From JBGSIC01 sp041751875 (GTDB taxonomy: Bacteria; Bdellovibrionota; FAC87; UBA2466; JACKAF01): a stretch of DNA of 64,000 nucleotides. The position numbers and the translations under genes were made by a program. The stretch is from the NCBI GenBank assembly GCA_041751875.1, contig JBGSIC010000029.1:310001-374000 (forward strand), read 5' to 3'. How positions within the stretch are numbered: the stretch's first letter is position 1; each line of letters begins with the position of its first letter. Shown one piece after another: positions 25,093-33,619 of this stretch. The notes beneath the pieces were generated by a model. The model made no database searches. It was not told where the DNA came from and saw nothing but the letters and a program-made list of their open reading frames with translations.

Positions 25093-26189
25093 TCGGCATC
25101 AATCGGATATTCGTCGAATCCTTCCGGTTGGGGGTCCCGGCCTTCTTGCAACGAACCCTCCGGGATGCTTTCAGGCGTGCTATCCGTAACCGGATCTTGC
25201 TGCGGTTCTCTTTCTTCGGTTGGCGGCGTCTCTTCGATCGGAATGCCGCTTTCGGGAGAGAGCGTTTCTGTCGGTGGAAGATCCGTTTCTTCAGGAGAAG
25301 GGGGAGGAGAGATCGGAGGGACTTCCTCTAGCGGCGCTTCCGATGTTTCACCTTCGTACAAAGGACGTATATCGAGATTCTCGACAATATCCGGTACGCT
25401 GCCGCCCCAGAGTTCTTCACCCATGGCGGCGTCGTAGCTCGCCTGATTAATAAAATTCATTTTCAGCATGACATGAAGCGTGTGGTTTATGCGCTTGTTC
25501 GCCCATTCCGTGAGCTGTTTTTTCTCGAAGTAGTGGTTGTGGTACTTCGTGGGGGAGGGAAGAAGGAGCGCCAAGAACGCCGCCTGTTTGAGATTTAGCC
25601 CAGACGGGGAAATACCAAAGTAGTACTGAGAGGCCCGGCCAACTCCGTAGATACCCGGTCCCAGCTCCACCATGTTCAAATAAAAACTTAAGATCTTGTG
25701 CTTACTCAGCGCCTTTTCCATTTCGCGCGCCCACACAAACTCTTTGACCTTGCGCCACAGGCTTTTTTCTCGGCTGAGAAAAACGTTTTTAACAACCTGC
25801 TGGGTGATGGTGCTCGCGCCTCGGGCGTAGCGTTTTTCCTTTAAGTCGCGCTTAACGGCCTCTTTGATCTCAAAGTAGTCGACCCCTTTATGGAGGTAGA
25901 AGCTGGCGTCTTCCTGAGCAATGACCGCGTGAACTAAATAAGGAGAAATGGAGTCGAGCGGAACCCAACCAGGGGCGGAGGGTCCAACCATGCGTTTGGA
26001 CTCTTTGCCGTTTGCTAGTTTGATCGTAACCGGTACCTGAGTCTGCAAATCGGTAAAGCTCGGTGTGGCCACCAGAAGGGTGTAGTAGAGCCAACTCACC
26101 CCTCCCAAAATAGCCAATGAAATGAATAACGCGAATGTCCAACCTACGTTGCGCACGCCGACCACCTGACTTACCAAAAGGTTCTCCAT
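25089..26189 (-). CDS. Monofunctional peptidoglycan glycosyltransferase (GT51) with acidic Pro/Glu-rich tail
   Basis: 366 residues from the ATG at MENLLVSQ; an upstream TTG at 26225 would lie inside a palindrome. One membrane helix (TFALFISLAILGGVSWLYYTL) precedes the GT51 domain. Motifs: QEDASFYLHKGVD with the catalytic Glu, RGASTITQQVVKN, RKVKEFVWAREMEKAL, and LNMVELGPGIYGVGRA. No transpeptidase domain follows, so it is MtgA-like. The last 90 or so residues are an unusual acidic Pro/Glu/Ser/Thr-rich region, not present in E. coli MtgA, probably disordered in the periplasm. It polymerises lipid II into glycan strands. Confidence 0.9.
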   Translation of the reverse strand: MENLLVSQVVGVRNVGWTFALFISLAILGGVSWLYYTLLVATPSFTDLQTQVPVTIKLANGKESKRMVGPSAPGWVPLDSISPYLVHAVIAQEDASFYLHKGVDYFEIKEAVKRDLKEKRYARGASTITQQVVKNVFLSREKSLWRKVKEFVWAREMEKALSKHKILSFYLNMVELGPGIYGVGRASQYYFGISPSGLNLKQAAFLALLLPSPTKYHNHYFEKKQLTEWANKRINHTLHVMLKMNFINQASYDAAMGEELWGGSVPDIVENLDIRPLYEGETSEAPLEEVPPISPPPSPEETDLPPTETLSPESGIPIEETPPTEEREPQQDPVTDSTPESIPEGSLQEGRDPQPEGFDEYPIDAE

Positions 26190-26218
26190 TGTAAACCCGC
26201 AGCCCAGAAACGGGAAGA

Positions 26219-26249
26219 GTTCCAAAAGGTGCCTGGCACCTTTTAGAAC
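26219..26249. repeat. 31-base inverted repeat, GTGCC-GGCAC type
   Basis: Arms AAAAGGTGCC and GGCACCTTTT flank a single T; beyond a mismatch the arms continue as GTTC and GAAC. It lies between the divergent GT51 and uvrA genes. The motif resembles REP-like palindromes and relates to those at 29142 and 31173. Confidence 0.6.
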
Positions 26250-26278
26250 CTCCGCTACCGTGCTACCTTTTCGCCCTA

Positions 26279-29077
26279 ATGCGTAATCTGATTTTACAAG
26301 GAGTCCGCCAGAACAATCTCAAAGGTATCGACCTAGAAATCCCTCTTGGAACGTCGGTTGTTATCACTGGTCCAAGCGGATCAGGTAAATCCTCCTTGGC
26401 TTTTGAAACGATTTACGCGGAAGGCCAGAGACGCTACATGCAGTCCCTGTCTACTTACGCCCGGCAGTTTTTACAGCAGTTTAAAGCTCCCATCGTAGAT
26501 GGCGTATTCAATGTGCCCCCAACTATTGCGATTGAGCAGATCAACCCGGTTCGCAACTCGCGAGCGACTGTTGCAACTTCCACTGAACTTTACGACTACC
26601 TTCGCCTGTTGTTCGAAAAAATTGGCATCGAGTACTGCCCAAACTGCAGCATTCCGATGGAGCGAAGAACTCTTCAAGATGCTGGTGAGCTTTTAGCAAA
26701 AGACTACAAAGGCAAAACGATTGTATTGGGCTTTCTGATGAAAGTACCGAAGCCCGCTGCGGCAGCCGAGCAGATGCTGGCAGATCGTCTGAGTGGAGGA
26801 TTCACCCGTCTCATCGTGAAAGGGAAACTCCTTTCGATGGAAGACGCGCTAAAAGACAAAAGCGTACGGGGAGAGGAATGTGTCGTGGCTTTGGACCGGA
26901 TCGCTATTCCCAAAGCCGCAGATGAGTCCCTCTTTACCCGACTTTCCGAAGCCCTCTCCTCGGCGTGGGAAATGGGAGACGGAGCTGCACAAGTCCTAGT
27001 TGAGAAAGACAGCAAGTACGCTGTTGGGGATCAACTCTATCACGGGGTTCGTTGCCATAAGTGCGGGCACACCAGCCAGCCGAAATCAGCGGCTGCTTTT
27101 TCGTTTAATAGCCCGTTGGGAGCGTGCTCCAACTGCAACGGGTTTGGGAATACTCTGGAAGTCGACGAGGAACTCGTTGTGGCGAATCCTCGGTTGTCGC
27201 TTGCTCAGGGTGCCATAGTCCCTTTCACCAAACCCAGTTTGGCGAAGTGGCAGAAGAGGCTCCTTGAGTACTGCAAAAAGGCGCGCATCGACGTTGATTT
27301 GCCCTATCAGGATTTGAGCGCCAAAGACCGCGCCGCTGTTTTTTACGGCAACCAGGATTTCAAGGGAGCAAAGGGTGTATTTAAGATCCTAGAAAAAAAG
27401 AAGTACAAGATGCGCGTGCGCGTCTTTATCAGCCGCTATGTTTCTCCTTCTCTTTGCACGGAGTGCAAAGGGGACCGTCTCAATCCGGATGCCCTGCGTG
27501 TGAAGGTAGGGGATACCAACATTGCTGAAATCTGCAAACTGACTATTGAAGACTGCTTGGATTTTTTTAAAGCCCTTTCGCTAAAGCCAGTAGAAAAAAA
27601 GATTTCGGAAGATATTTTAGATCAGCTTAATCGTCGTCTGACCTACCTAAATACGGTGGGTCTGGGTTACGTAGCACTCTCGCGGCTAACGAAATCTCTT
27701 TCAGGTGGGGAGTATCAACGTATCTTGTTGGGCACCCAGTTGAGCCAGGGGCTTACCGACACGCTTTATGTACTCGATGAACCTAGTATCGGATTGCATC
27801 CGCGCGACACACAGAAGTTGGTGTTGGTGCTCGAAAGGCTTTTGGCTCTAGGGAACTCACTTATCGTCGTAGAACACGATCCCGAACTGATTGGTTGGGG
27901 CCAATACGTGATTGATATGGGACCGGGTGCTGGTTCACGCGGTGGTGAAGTCGTTTTTTCAGGCACTCAGAAAACGTTTCTCGAAGGCACTTCTCGCACC
28001 TCAGAATCGGTGCGCAATTGGAAGCAAGAATGTCTTACGCAAATGGCAGCGCCCAAGAGAAAGCCTCAGCCCGGAATCGAGATTGTCGGAGCAAGTGGCA
28101 ATAACCTGCGCAATATCAGTGTCGAACTCCCTTTGGGGTGTTTGGTGGTGGTCACCGGAGTGTCGGGGTCAGGCAAGAGTACACTAATCGTGGATACCTA
28201 CTATCAGGCACTTTCGAAAATATTTAACGGCAAGAGCGGGAAGATTGAAAAGTTTGCCTCTATTCGAGGATTCGAGAATATCGGAGCTGTAGAACTTATC
28301 GATCAATCTTCGATTGGAAGATCCTCTCGTTCCAACCCTATTACTTTCATGAAGGGGTATGACGAGATTCGTAGCCTATACGCGAAAACGCGTGAAGCTG
28401 TCGCGCGCGGTTTAGGGCCAGGACACTTTTCTTTTAATATCAAAGGCGGACGTTGCGACAAATGCGAAGGCGAAGGCCGAGTCAAAATCGACATGGTTTT
28501 CATGGAAGATGTCTACGTCCCCTGCGAGGTGTGCGAAGAGAAACGCTTTAAGCCTCAGGTGCTTGCGGTGAAGTACAAAGAGAAGAATATTCACGAAGTA
28601 CTGCAAATGACAGTAGATGAAGCGCAGACCTTTTTTAAGGAAATACCCTCGTTAAAGATGAGGTTGGCTGTCCTTCAGGAAGTGGGTTTGGGATATCTGC
28701 AGCTCGGCCAACCGAGCTTTAGTCTGTCAGGGGGAGAAGCGCAGAGACTAAAGATAGCTCGCGAACTCGTTGCCTCAGGTGGCAGCTACCGGCGTTTAAA
28801 AACCCTGTTTTTCTTGGATGAACCAACCACGGGCTTACACTTCGAAGAAGTGGGAAAGCTAATCGCCGTTTTTAAGCGCCTGCTTGATGTCGGCCACAGC
28901 GTCGTGGTGATTGAGCACAACCTTCAAGTTATCTCATGCGCGGATCACGTGATTGATCTTGGTCCAGATGGAGGCGACGAAGGCGGCAAAGTAGTCGCGG
29001 TCGGCACGCCGCAGGAGATCGCTAAGAAAAAAGCTCCACAAACCGGAAGATACCTGGCTGACATTCTTCACAGCTAG
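26279..29077 (+). CDS. uvrA: UvrABC excinuclease subunit A
   Basis: 932 residues, near the usual 940. Two ABC modules: first Walker A GPSGSGKSS near residue 34 and signature SLSGGEYQR; second Walker A GVSGSGKSTL near 627 and signature SLSGGEAQRLKIA. Zinc modules CHKC/CSNC and CDKC/CEVC are intact. The segment EQINPVRNSRATVATSTELYDY replaces the more common EQKTTSHNPRSTVGT version, marking a divergent UvrA group. UvrA scans DNA for lesions and loads UvrB. There is little leader before the ATG and no clear ribosome site. Palindromes flank it on both sides. Confidence 0.93.
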   Translation: MRNLILQGVRQNNLKGIDLEIPLGTSVVITGPSGSGKSSLAFETIYAEGQRRYMQSLSTYARQFLQQFKAPIVDGVFNVPPTIAIEQINPVRNSRATVATSTELYDYLRLLFEKIGIEYCPNCSIPMERRTLQDAGELLAKDYKGKTIVLGFLMKVPKPAAAAEQMLADRLSGGFTRLIVKGKLLSMEDALKDKSVRGEECVVALDRIAIPKAADESLFTRLSEALSSAWEMGDGAAQVLVEKDSKYAVGDQLYHGVRCHKCGHTSQPKSAAAFSFNSPLGACSNCNGFGNTLEVDEELVVANPRLSLAQGAIVPFTKPSLAKWQKRLLEYCKKARIDVDLPYQDLSAKDRAAVFYGNQDFKGAKGVFKILEKKKYKMRVRVFISRYVSPSLCTECKGDRLNPDALRVKVGDTNIAEICKLTIEDCLDFFKALSLKPVEKKISEDILDQLNRRLTYLNTVGLGYVALSRLTKSLSGGEYQRILLGTQLSQGLTDTLYVLDEPSIGLHPRDTQKLVLVLERLLALGNSLIVVEHDPELIGWGQYVIDMGPGAGSRGGEVVFSGTQKTFLEGTSRTSESVRNWKQECLTQMAAPKRKPQPGIEIVGASGNNLRNISVELPLGCLVVVTGVSGSGKSTLIVDTYYQALSKIFNGKSGKIEKFASIRGFENIGAVELIDQSSIGRSSRSNPITFMKGYDEIRSLYAKTREAVARGLGPGHFSFNIKGGRCDKCEGEGRVKIDMVFMEDVYVPCEVCEEKRFKPQVLAVKYKEKNIHEVLQMTVDEAQTFFKEIPSLKMRLAVLQEVGLGYLQLGQPSFSLSGGEAQRLKIARELVASGGSYRRLKTLFFLDEPTTGLHFEEVGKLIAVFKRLLDVGHSVVVIEHNLQVISCADHVIDLGPDGGDEGGKVVAVGTPQEIAKKKAPQTGRYLADILHS

Positions 29078-29141
29078 GCAATACCATCGCGAATGGCGGC
29101 AACTGTTGTACCAGAATACCGAGGCTAAACGGGGCGTACTC

Positions 29142-29155
29142 AAAGTGCGCACTTT
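29142..29155. repeat. Perfect 14-base palindrome AAAGTGC/GCACTTT
   Basis: Perfect dyad followed by two more T bases, 65 nt after the uvrA stop. It could act as a small terminator hairpin or as a relative of the GTGCC/GGCAC palindromes. Confidence 0.45.
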
Positions 29156-29380
29156 TTCCGAGAGCAACGCGATTTGCGTGTTCGATTATTCCACACTTTT
29201 TAATTCGACTGATATGTGACGGTGATTTGCTGTTGCTCGATGTTAGCGTACTACCACCCCACCAAAACTTAGCGAAAAAGAAATGAGCAATTTGCATTTG
29301 CTATCTTGGCGAAACGTTGCGTGATTTAGAATTGTGATAAAAATTTGACAATTGCTGACTGCAAATTGGGCGGGGAACAA

Positions 29381-29409
29381 TTGACACGGCATGTTAGCTC
29401 TTGTACACT
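29381..29409 (+). promoter_or_regulatory. Near-consensus sigma-70 promoter
   Basis: TTGACA at 29381-29386, a 17-nt spacer, then TACACT at 29404-29409. It is 105 nt before the sigma-54 activator gene, which is thus likely transcribed by housekeeping RNA polymerase. Confidence 0.7.
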
Positions 29410-29513
29410 AACTGAGTACTAGATGTCTTTCTGACACACACCAAAGTTTAACCACCCGCTCAAAGACGATTCATCACAGATACACCAGCAATGTACGCCT
29501 TGGGGAGGGCGCT

Positions 29514-31103
29514 ATGATTAATTGGGATGAATTTGAACACATCCATGTAATCCGCAAACTGAAACAGATCGTTGGGCGGTGGTGGAATGTCGATGTTTTC
29601 TTTGCCGACGACAGAGGCAATATAAAGCTAATCAATAAGGGAAGCGGAACAGAGTTTACAAACTATATTTGTAACCTTCTCCTGCAAAGAGATGAAGGTT
29701 TCGATAGTTTGTCTGAATTCGTTCGCAAGAACGTGGGCGACATTCGCAAGTCGCAGGAGAAAGGGTTCATCCGTGAATGGTTGCCCAATCTTCAAACCGC
29801 TTCTTCACCTATTATCATTGATAATGATTTTATGGGCGCGGTGATCTCGGTTGGATACTTTAAAGAAGGTGTCACTGAATCACAGAAGAAGGAACTTGCT
29901 AAAGCCTTAGCTCACTACAATCTTCCGTCGCAGGACATTGATTTTGCGGTAAGCAAGATTCGTGAAATTCCGCAGGACGAAGTGAACTATTTCATGGAGC
30001 TTACGGATCTCGTTTCGCAGGAGATCAGCACGCTTCACAAAGAAATTAGCACACGCGATGACAGGATTAGCGAGCTGAACAAAGAACTCGGCATCCGTTA
30101 TCAGTACGACAGCATGATCGGTAAATCCAAACCGATGCAGGATGTGTACTTACTCCTCGATAAAATCAGAAACAGCGAAAGCACGGTTCTGGTTCAGGGT
30201 GAGAACGGTACTGGTAAAGAACTCATCGCAAAAGCGATCCACTATAACTCAAGCCGCAAAGAAAATATCTTTGTGACGCAGAACTGTTCAGCGTTCAACG
30301 ACAACCTGTTGGACTCAGAATTGTTCGGACACGTGAAGGGTTCATTCACGGGTGCGGTCAAAGATAAAAAGGGCTTGTTCGAAGTTGCCAACGGAGGAAC
30401 CTTCTTCTTGGACGAAATCGGGGACACGTCTCCGAGCATGCAAGTTAAGCTCTTGCGTGTCATCCAAGACGGTACCTTCATTCCAGTCGGTGCAACTGAG
30501 CCGCGCAAAGTAGATGTGCGAATTATCGCAGCTACGAACCGCGATCTCAAAGGCATGGTGGAACGCGGCGAGTTCCGAGAAGACTTGTATTACCGCATCA
30601 ACGTGATCAACATCACGGTCCCGCCTCTGCGTGACCGGAAAGAGGACATCCCGTTGTTAGCGGAACATTTCCTCGCGAGCTGCGCTAAGGAAAAGAATAT
30701 CAAGGCGCGTGTACTGACCAAGCGGGCGTTGGAGAAAATCTTCGACTACAGCTGGCCGGGTAACATCCGCGAACTTGAAAACGAAATGGAGCGAGTCACG
30801 GTACTTGCCGGACCCGAACCTAAGATCAACGTGGACATGCTTTCTTCACGCATCCGTGAATACGGAGAGCGGAATAAAGTCCAGGGTGTTCGGATCCAAG
30901 GCAAACTCCGCGATGCTCTCGAAGAGTTGGAACGAGAGATGATACGTGAGGGGTTGAAGCGAACGGGATGGAACAAATCTCGCCTTGCGAAAGAGTTGGG
31001 CATTAGTCGTGCCGGACTCATTAACAAGGTCGAGAAGTATAATCTCGATAAGCGAAAAGTGGCAGCGGCCTTAAAAAAGCCTGACGGTAGAGAAGTAGCC
31101 TAG
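29514..31103 (+). CDS. Sigma-54-dependent Fis-family transcriptional activator with N-terminal sensor
   Basis: 529 residues. Residues 1-165 form a sensor (RWWNVDVFFADDRGNIKLINKG) reminiscent of PocR- or GAF-like ligand-binding domains; a coiled linker follows. The AAA+ core has GENGTGKE near 230 and the contact loop GSFTGA at 276-281, with Ser instead of the usual Ala. Walker B is GGTFFLDEIGD. The C-terminal helix-turn-helix (NKSRLAKELGISRAGLINKVEKY) is Fis-type. It would activate sigma-54 promoters on sensing an unknown signal. It has its own strong promoter and a long hairpin after the stop, so it is probably a single-gene unit. Confidence 0.88.
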   Translation: MINWDEFEHIHVIRKLKQIVGRWWNVDVFFADDRGNIKLINKGSGTEFTNYICNLLLQRDEGFDSLSEFVRKNVGDIRKSQEKGFIREWLPNLQTASSPIIIDNDFMGAVISVGYFKEGVTESQKKELAKALAHYNLPSQDIDFAVSKIREIPQDEVNYFMELTDLVSQEISTLHKEISTRDDRISELNKELGIRYQYDSMIGKSKPMQDVYLLLDKIRNSESTVLVQGENGTGKELIAKAIHYNSSRKENIFVTQNCSAFNDNLLDSELFGHVKGSFTGAVKDKKGLFEVANGGTFFLDEIGDTSPSMQVKLLRVIQDGTFIPVGATEPRKVDVRIIAATNRDLKGMVERGEFREDLYYRINVINITVPPLRDRKEDIPLLAEHFLASCAKEKNIKARVLTKRALEKIFDYSWPGNIRELENEMERVTVLAGPEPKINVDMLSSRIREYGERNKVQGVRIQGKLRDALEELEREMIREGLKRTGWNKSRLAKELGISRAGLINKVEKYNLDKRKVAAALKKPDGREVA

Positions 31104-31123
31104 TCCCGTGTAGAAGTGAATCC

Positions 31124-31168
31124 AGCAGGGGGGTGGCGGTGGTTGCGAAAGCGATTACCGCCACTGCT
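31124..31168 (+). other. Long GC-rich hairpin with GAAA tetraloop
   Basis: A 14-bp stem (31133-31146 with 31151-31164, a few G-T pairs) closed by GAAA, with AGCA/TGCT pairing further out. It lies 20-65 nt after the activator stop. No T-run follows, so it is either a Rho-independent terminator of poor quality or an mRNA 3' stabiliser. Confidence 0.5.
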
Positions 31169-31172
31169 ATTT

Positions 31173-31231
31173 CGGAAAGGTGCCTGTGCACTTTCCGGAC
31201 GAAGTACGGAAAGTGACCTGGCACTTTTCCG
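31173..31231. repeat. Pair of REP-like palindromes
   Basis: Two 25-base imperfect palindromes (31173-31197 and 31207-31231), both starting CGGAAAG and ending TTTCCG around a GTG-CCTG-CAC core, spaced 34 nt start to start. Related to the 26219-26249 element. Confidence 0.6.
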
Positions 31232-31310
31232 GTGTTTCTTTCTTACAAAGCAAGTGAGAAGCGCCGATAAGCTTGTGTTAGAATAAATATCCAATCCAAA
31301 CGAGAATCGC

Positions 31311-31745
31311 GTGCCTGAACCGAGACTAGATTACATAAAGATCACGCACAAAGCCGAAGCGGGCTTTTCGATTGAGGCACCTTCCTTGGAGCGTCTTTAT
31401 ATCAACGCTGCCTTGGCTTTGACCGACTCCTTGGTTTCAATGGACAGGATTGGAGACCAGGAACGACGCACGATTGTCGTTCAAGCGGAAAGCAAAGAGT
31501 CACTGATGGTGGCCTGGCTTAACCGCGTTCTCTTGGAGCTTACCCAAACGCGCTTTCTTTGCCGGCGGATTATCTTTGAGAAATTCGACGGCAAACAAAT
31601 CCGCGCTACCCTACGGGGTGAAATTTACAGCCCGCTTCGCCACGGCCACGTGGAGAACGTAAAAGGGGTTGTGGAGCCCGTCGAAATGGGCGAGCAGTAT
31701 GAACCCACCATCCAGTTCTTTACCCGCGTCTTTTTGAACCGCTAG
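31311..31745 (+). CDS. Archease-like protein with altered metal ligands
   Basis: 144 residues from a GTG, the normal archease length. The pattern SLERLYINAALALTDSLVS, then LMVAWLNRVLLELTQTRFL and ENVKGVVEPVEM, follows archease throughout. Archease assists the RtcB tRNA ligase with its guanylylation. Here the N-terminal HTADIG motif reads HKAEAGF (Asp to Glu) and the C-terminal Asp motif (PDI/VDV) is replaced by VFLNR, so the usual metal site is changed. No rtcB lies in the window. Function may be kept, divergent, or lost. Confidence 0.7.
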   Translation: MPEPRLDYIKITHKAEAGFSIEAPSLERLYINAALALTDSLVSMDRIGDQERRTIVVQAESKESLMVAWLNRVLLELTQTRFLCRRIIFEKFDGKQIRATLRGEIYSPLRHGHVENVKGVVEPVEMGEQYEPTIQFFTRVFLNR

Positions 31746-31832
31746 CAAATCAGCGTTCCAGTATATCTAAGTCATTTAATTTCTTAACGTTAATGCATTG
31801 CGCTGGAAATACCGAAAAGTCATAGTAGGGGT

Positions 31833-32981
31833 ATGCGCTGCACCGCTCCCGACAGGATGGTTTATTCGCAGATGGGAATCGAAGAAAATCGCGCGATTAG
31901 AAATGGCTTTGCCCTGAAACTTTGCTGCATTCTTACGCTCGTTTTTTATGCCGGGTTTTGGGTGCTGGATTGGTTTGTGGTTCCCGAGTACGTACGTGTT
32001 ACCTTCTTCATGCGCCTTTCCACTCTTCTCTTCGCCATTTTTATTCTAAGAGCGTTTCATCTTCAAAAACGCTGGGTAATGCGTTACCACTTTCCGCTCG
32101 CTCTCGTTCTTGGTCTAAGTATGTGCTGGGGAATTGCCGTAATGAGTTGGTTGCATCGTGGTTTGGAATCTCCCTACTATGCAGGAATCAACATGGTCGC
32201 ACTCGTCATATCCATGAGTATGTCATGGAATTTGCGCCAGACTCTTATCTTTAATTCGCTAGTTTTTGGCTTTTATATTTCCCCGTTGCTGTTTGGTGTG
32301 CCGATTCATGACCTTCCCACATTCTTATCGAACCAGTTCTTCTTTGTTTCGCTGCTCATTCTGCCAGCGATTTCTCAGCGTCATCGCGTGCGTTTGGAGA
32401 CCCATGAATTCGAACAGCGGGCGACGTTAAAGTCGTATCTGGCGCAAGTGCGAGAACTCGCCACTAAAGACTCCCTTACCCGGTTAAACAATCGCCGTCA
32501 TTTTCTCACCCTCGGTTTACGAGAACTCGCGCGTTGCCACCGTTACCGCCGCGCTTTTAGTGTCATCATGGTGGACATCGATTGGTTCAAAAAGATTAAC
32601 GATTCTCACGGTCACAAAGCGGGTGATGACGTCATTCAAACCGTCGCCAACCGTTTGCAATCCAGCGTGCGTGCCATTGATATAGTCGGCCGCTATGGTG
32701 GTGAGGAATTTGTCATCTGTTCTCCCGAATGCAATTCCAAGGACGCGATGAATCTTATTGTCGCGCGAATTCAAAGAGCCATTGGAGAAACACCCATTCA
32801 AACTTCCGCCGGTGCCCTTCCGGTCACTGTCAGCATTGGGATATTCGGCATGGACTCCGCCCCCCAGGGTTTAGAATCCATGATCGATTCCGCTGACAAA
32901 GGTCTTTACCTCGCCAAAGAAGGCGGCCGCAACCGTGCCGTCGAGTGGACCCCGCAAAAGACCAGCAAACGGGCCGCTTAA
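31833..32981 (+). CDS. Membrane-bound diguanylate cyclase (GGDEF)
   Basis: 382 residues; alternative starts exist at 31854 and 31875. The first 190 residues contain about six membrane helices. The GGDEF domain follows with DIDWFKKINDSHGHKAGDD, active-site GGEEF at 289-293 and, five residues before it, the RxxD inhibitory I-site (RAID 280-283). It should make cyclic di-GMP and be product-inhibited. A PilZ-like protein at 57.5 kb is a potential reader. Standing alone with no obvious ribosome site. Confidence 0.9.
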   Translation: MRCTAPDRMVYSQMGIEENRAIRNGFALKLCCILTLVFYAGFWVLDWFVVPEYVRVTFFMRLSTLLFAIFILRAFHLQKRWVMRYHFPLALVLGLSMCWGIAVMSWLHRGLESPYYAGINMVALVISMSMSWNLRQTLIFNSLVFGFYISPLLFGVPIHDLPTFLSNQFFFVSLLILPAISQRHRVRLETHEFEQRATLKSYLAQVRELATKDSLTRLNNRRHFLTLGLRELARCHRYRRAFSVIMVDIDWFKKINDSHGHKAGDDVIQTVANRLQSSVRAIDIVGRYGGEEFVICSPECNSKDAMNLIVARIQRAIGETPIQTSAGALPVTVSIGIFGMDSAPQGLESMIDSADKGLYLAKEGGRNRAVEWTPQKTSKRAA

Positions 32982-33041
32982 TCTTTCAATTTTTGACAAC
33001 GGACTAAATCATCCCTAACGTTTCTCGCAATTGGAGGTCCT

Positions 33042-33554
33042 ATGAAGCAGTTTATTTTGATGATTGGTTTGGTGTTCGCTTTCGCGCTTAGCGCGGCTGA
33101 TTTGCCAAAATGCGAAGATTCAGAAAGCACGCTTTCTCACATTGAAGGAAAGTGGGAGCTTGCGAATGACATTATTAAGAGTATGCACGGCGAAGCTATC
33201 GCCGCGGTGTTTACTACGGGTGAGATCACGTTTACGAAAGACGATGCCGTTTTGACTCTCTTTAGTGCCCTAGAAGCCGAAGGAAAATGCGCTCATTTTG
33301 CGGGAATGTTTTCGATGAAATTTGTGGAAGATGGTAAAGCCGAGGCACTTTCCTCTCCGTTTGCCATTGTAGAATACAAGGGCAACTGGGCCATCATGCA
33401 CGAGGAACGTGGTTTTAAAGGCGGTGATCACATCCACGACATGCACCCGTTTATTACTTCGTTCGCGAACGCCATTGCGGACAAGAATGATGTACTTTTT
33501 ATCGGCGGTGACAACGCAGACGAACCCCAACTTGCGTTCAAGCGCGCAAAGTAG
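33042..33554 (+). CDS. Secreted protein of unknown function
   Basis: 170 residues with signal peptide (MKQFILMIGLVFAFALSAADLP) and GGAGG ribosome site 6 nt before the ATG. The mature part begins KCEDSESTLSHIEGKWELAND and is of mixed strand pattern, similar in outline to lipocalin-like domains (GKWEL opening). No catalytic motif was recognised. A strong terminator follows at 33588-33617. Confidence 0.65.
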   Translation: MKQFILMIGLVFAFALSAADLPKCEDSESTLSHIEGKWELANDIIKSMHGEAIAAVFTTGEITFTKDDAVLTLFSALEAEGKCAHFAGMFSMKFVEDGKAEALSSPFAIVEYKGNWAIMHEERGFKGGDHIHDMHPFITSFANAIADKNDVLFIGGDNADEPQLAFKRAK

Positions 33555-33587
33555 TCGGTTTTTTCTCTAGTTGTGTTTTTTGAAAGC

Positions 33588-33617
33588 GGGAGGGCCTTTT
33601 GGTCCTCCCTTTTTTTT
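33588..33617 (+). terminator. Rho-independent terminator
   Basis: Nine-bp stem GGGAGGGCC/GGTCCTCCC with a TTTT loop, followed by eight T. It ends the secreted-protein transcript and sits 3 nt from the stop of the convergent gene. Confidence 0.9.
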
Positions 33618-33619
33618 GA

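Larger units (their letters stand above)
29078..29513 (+). other. 436-nt intergenic region with promoter and palindrome
   Basis: It contains the palindrome at 29142-29155 and the promoter at 29381-29409. The promoter leaves a leader of about 100 nt before the next gene. Short AT-rich repeats of TTTGCAATTGC type occur around 29290-29370. No gene-like frame was found. Confidence 0.6.

Noticed and set aside
29022..29297. 91-codon minus-strand frame after uvrA
   Set aside because: Overlaps the uvrA end and the palindrome; no ribosome site and no recognisable pattern.
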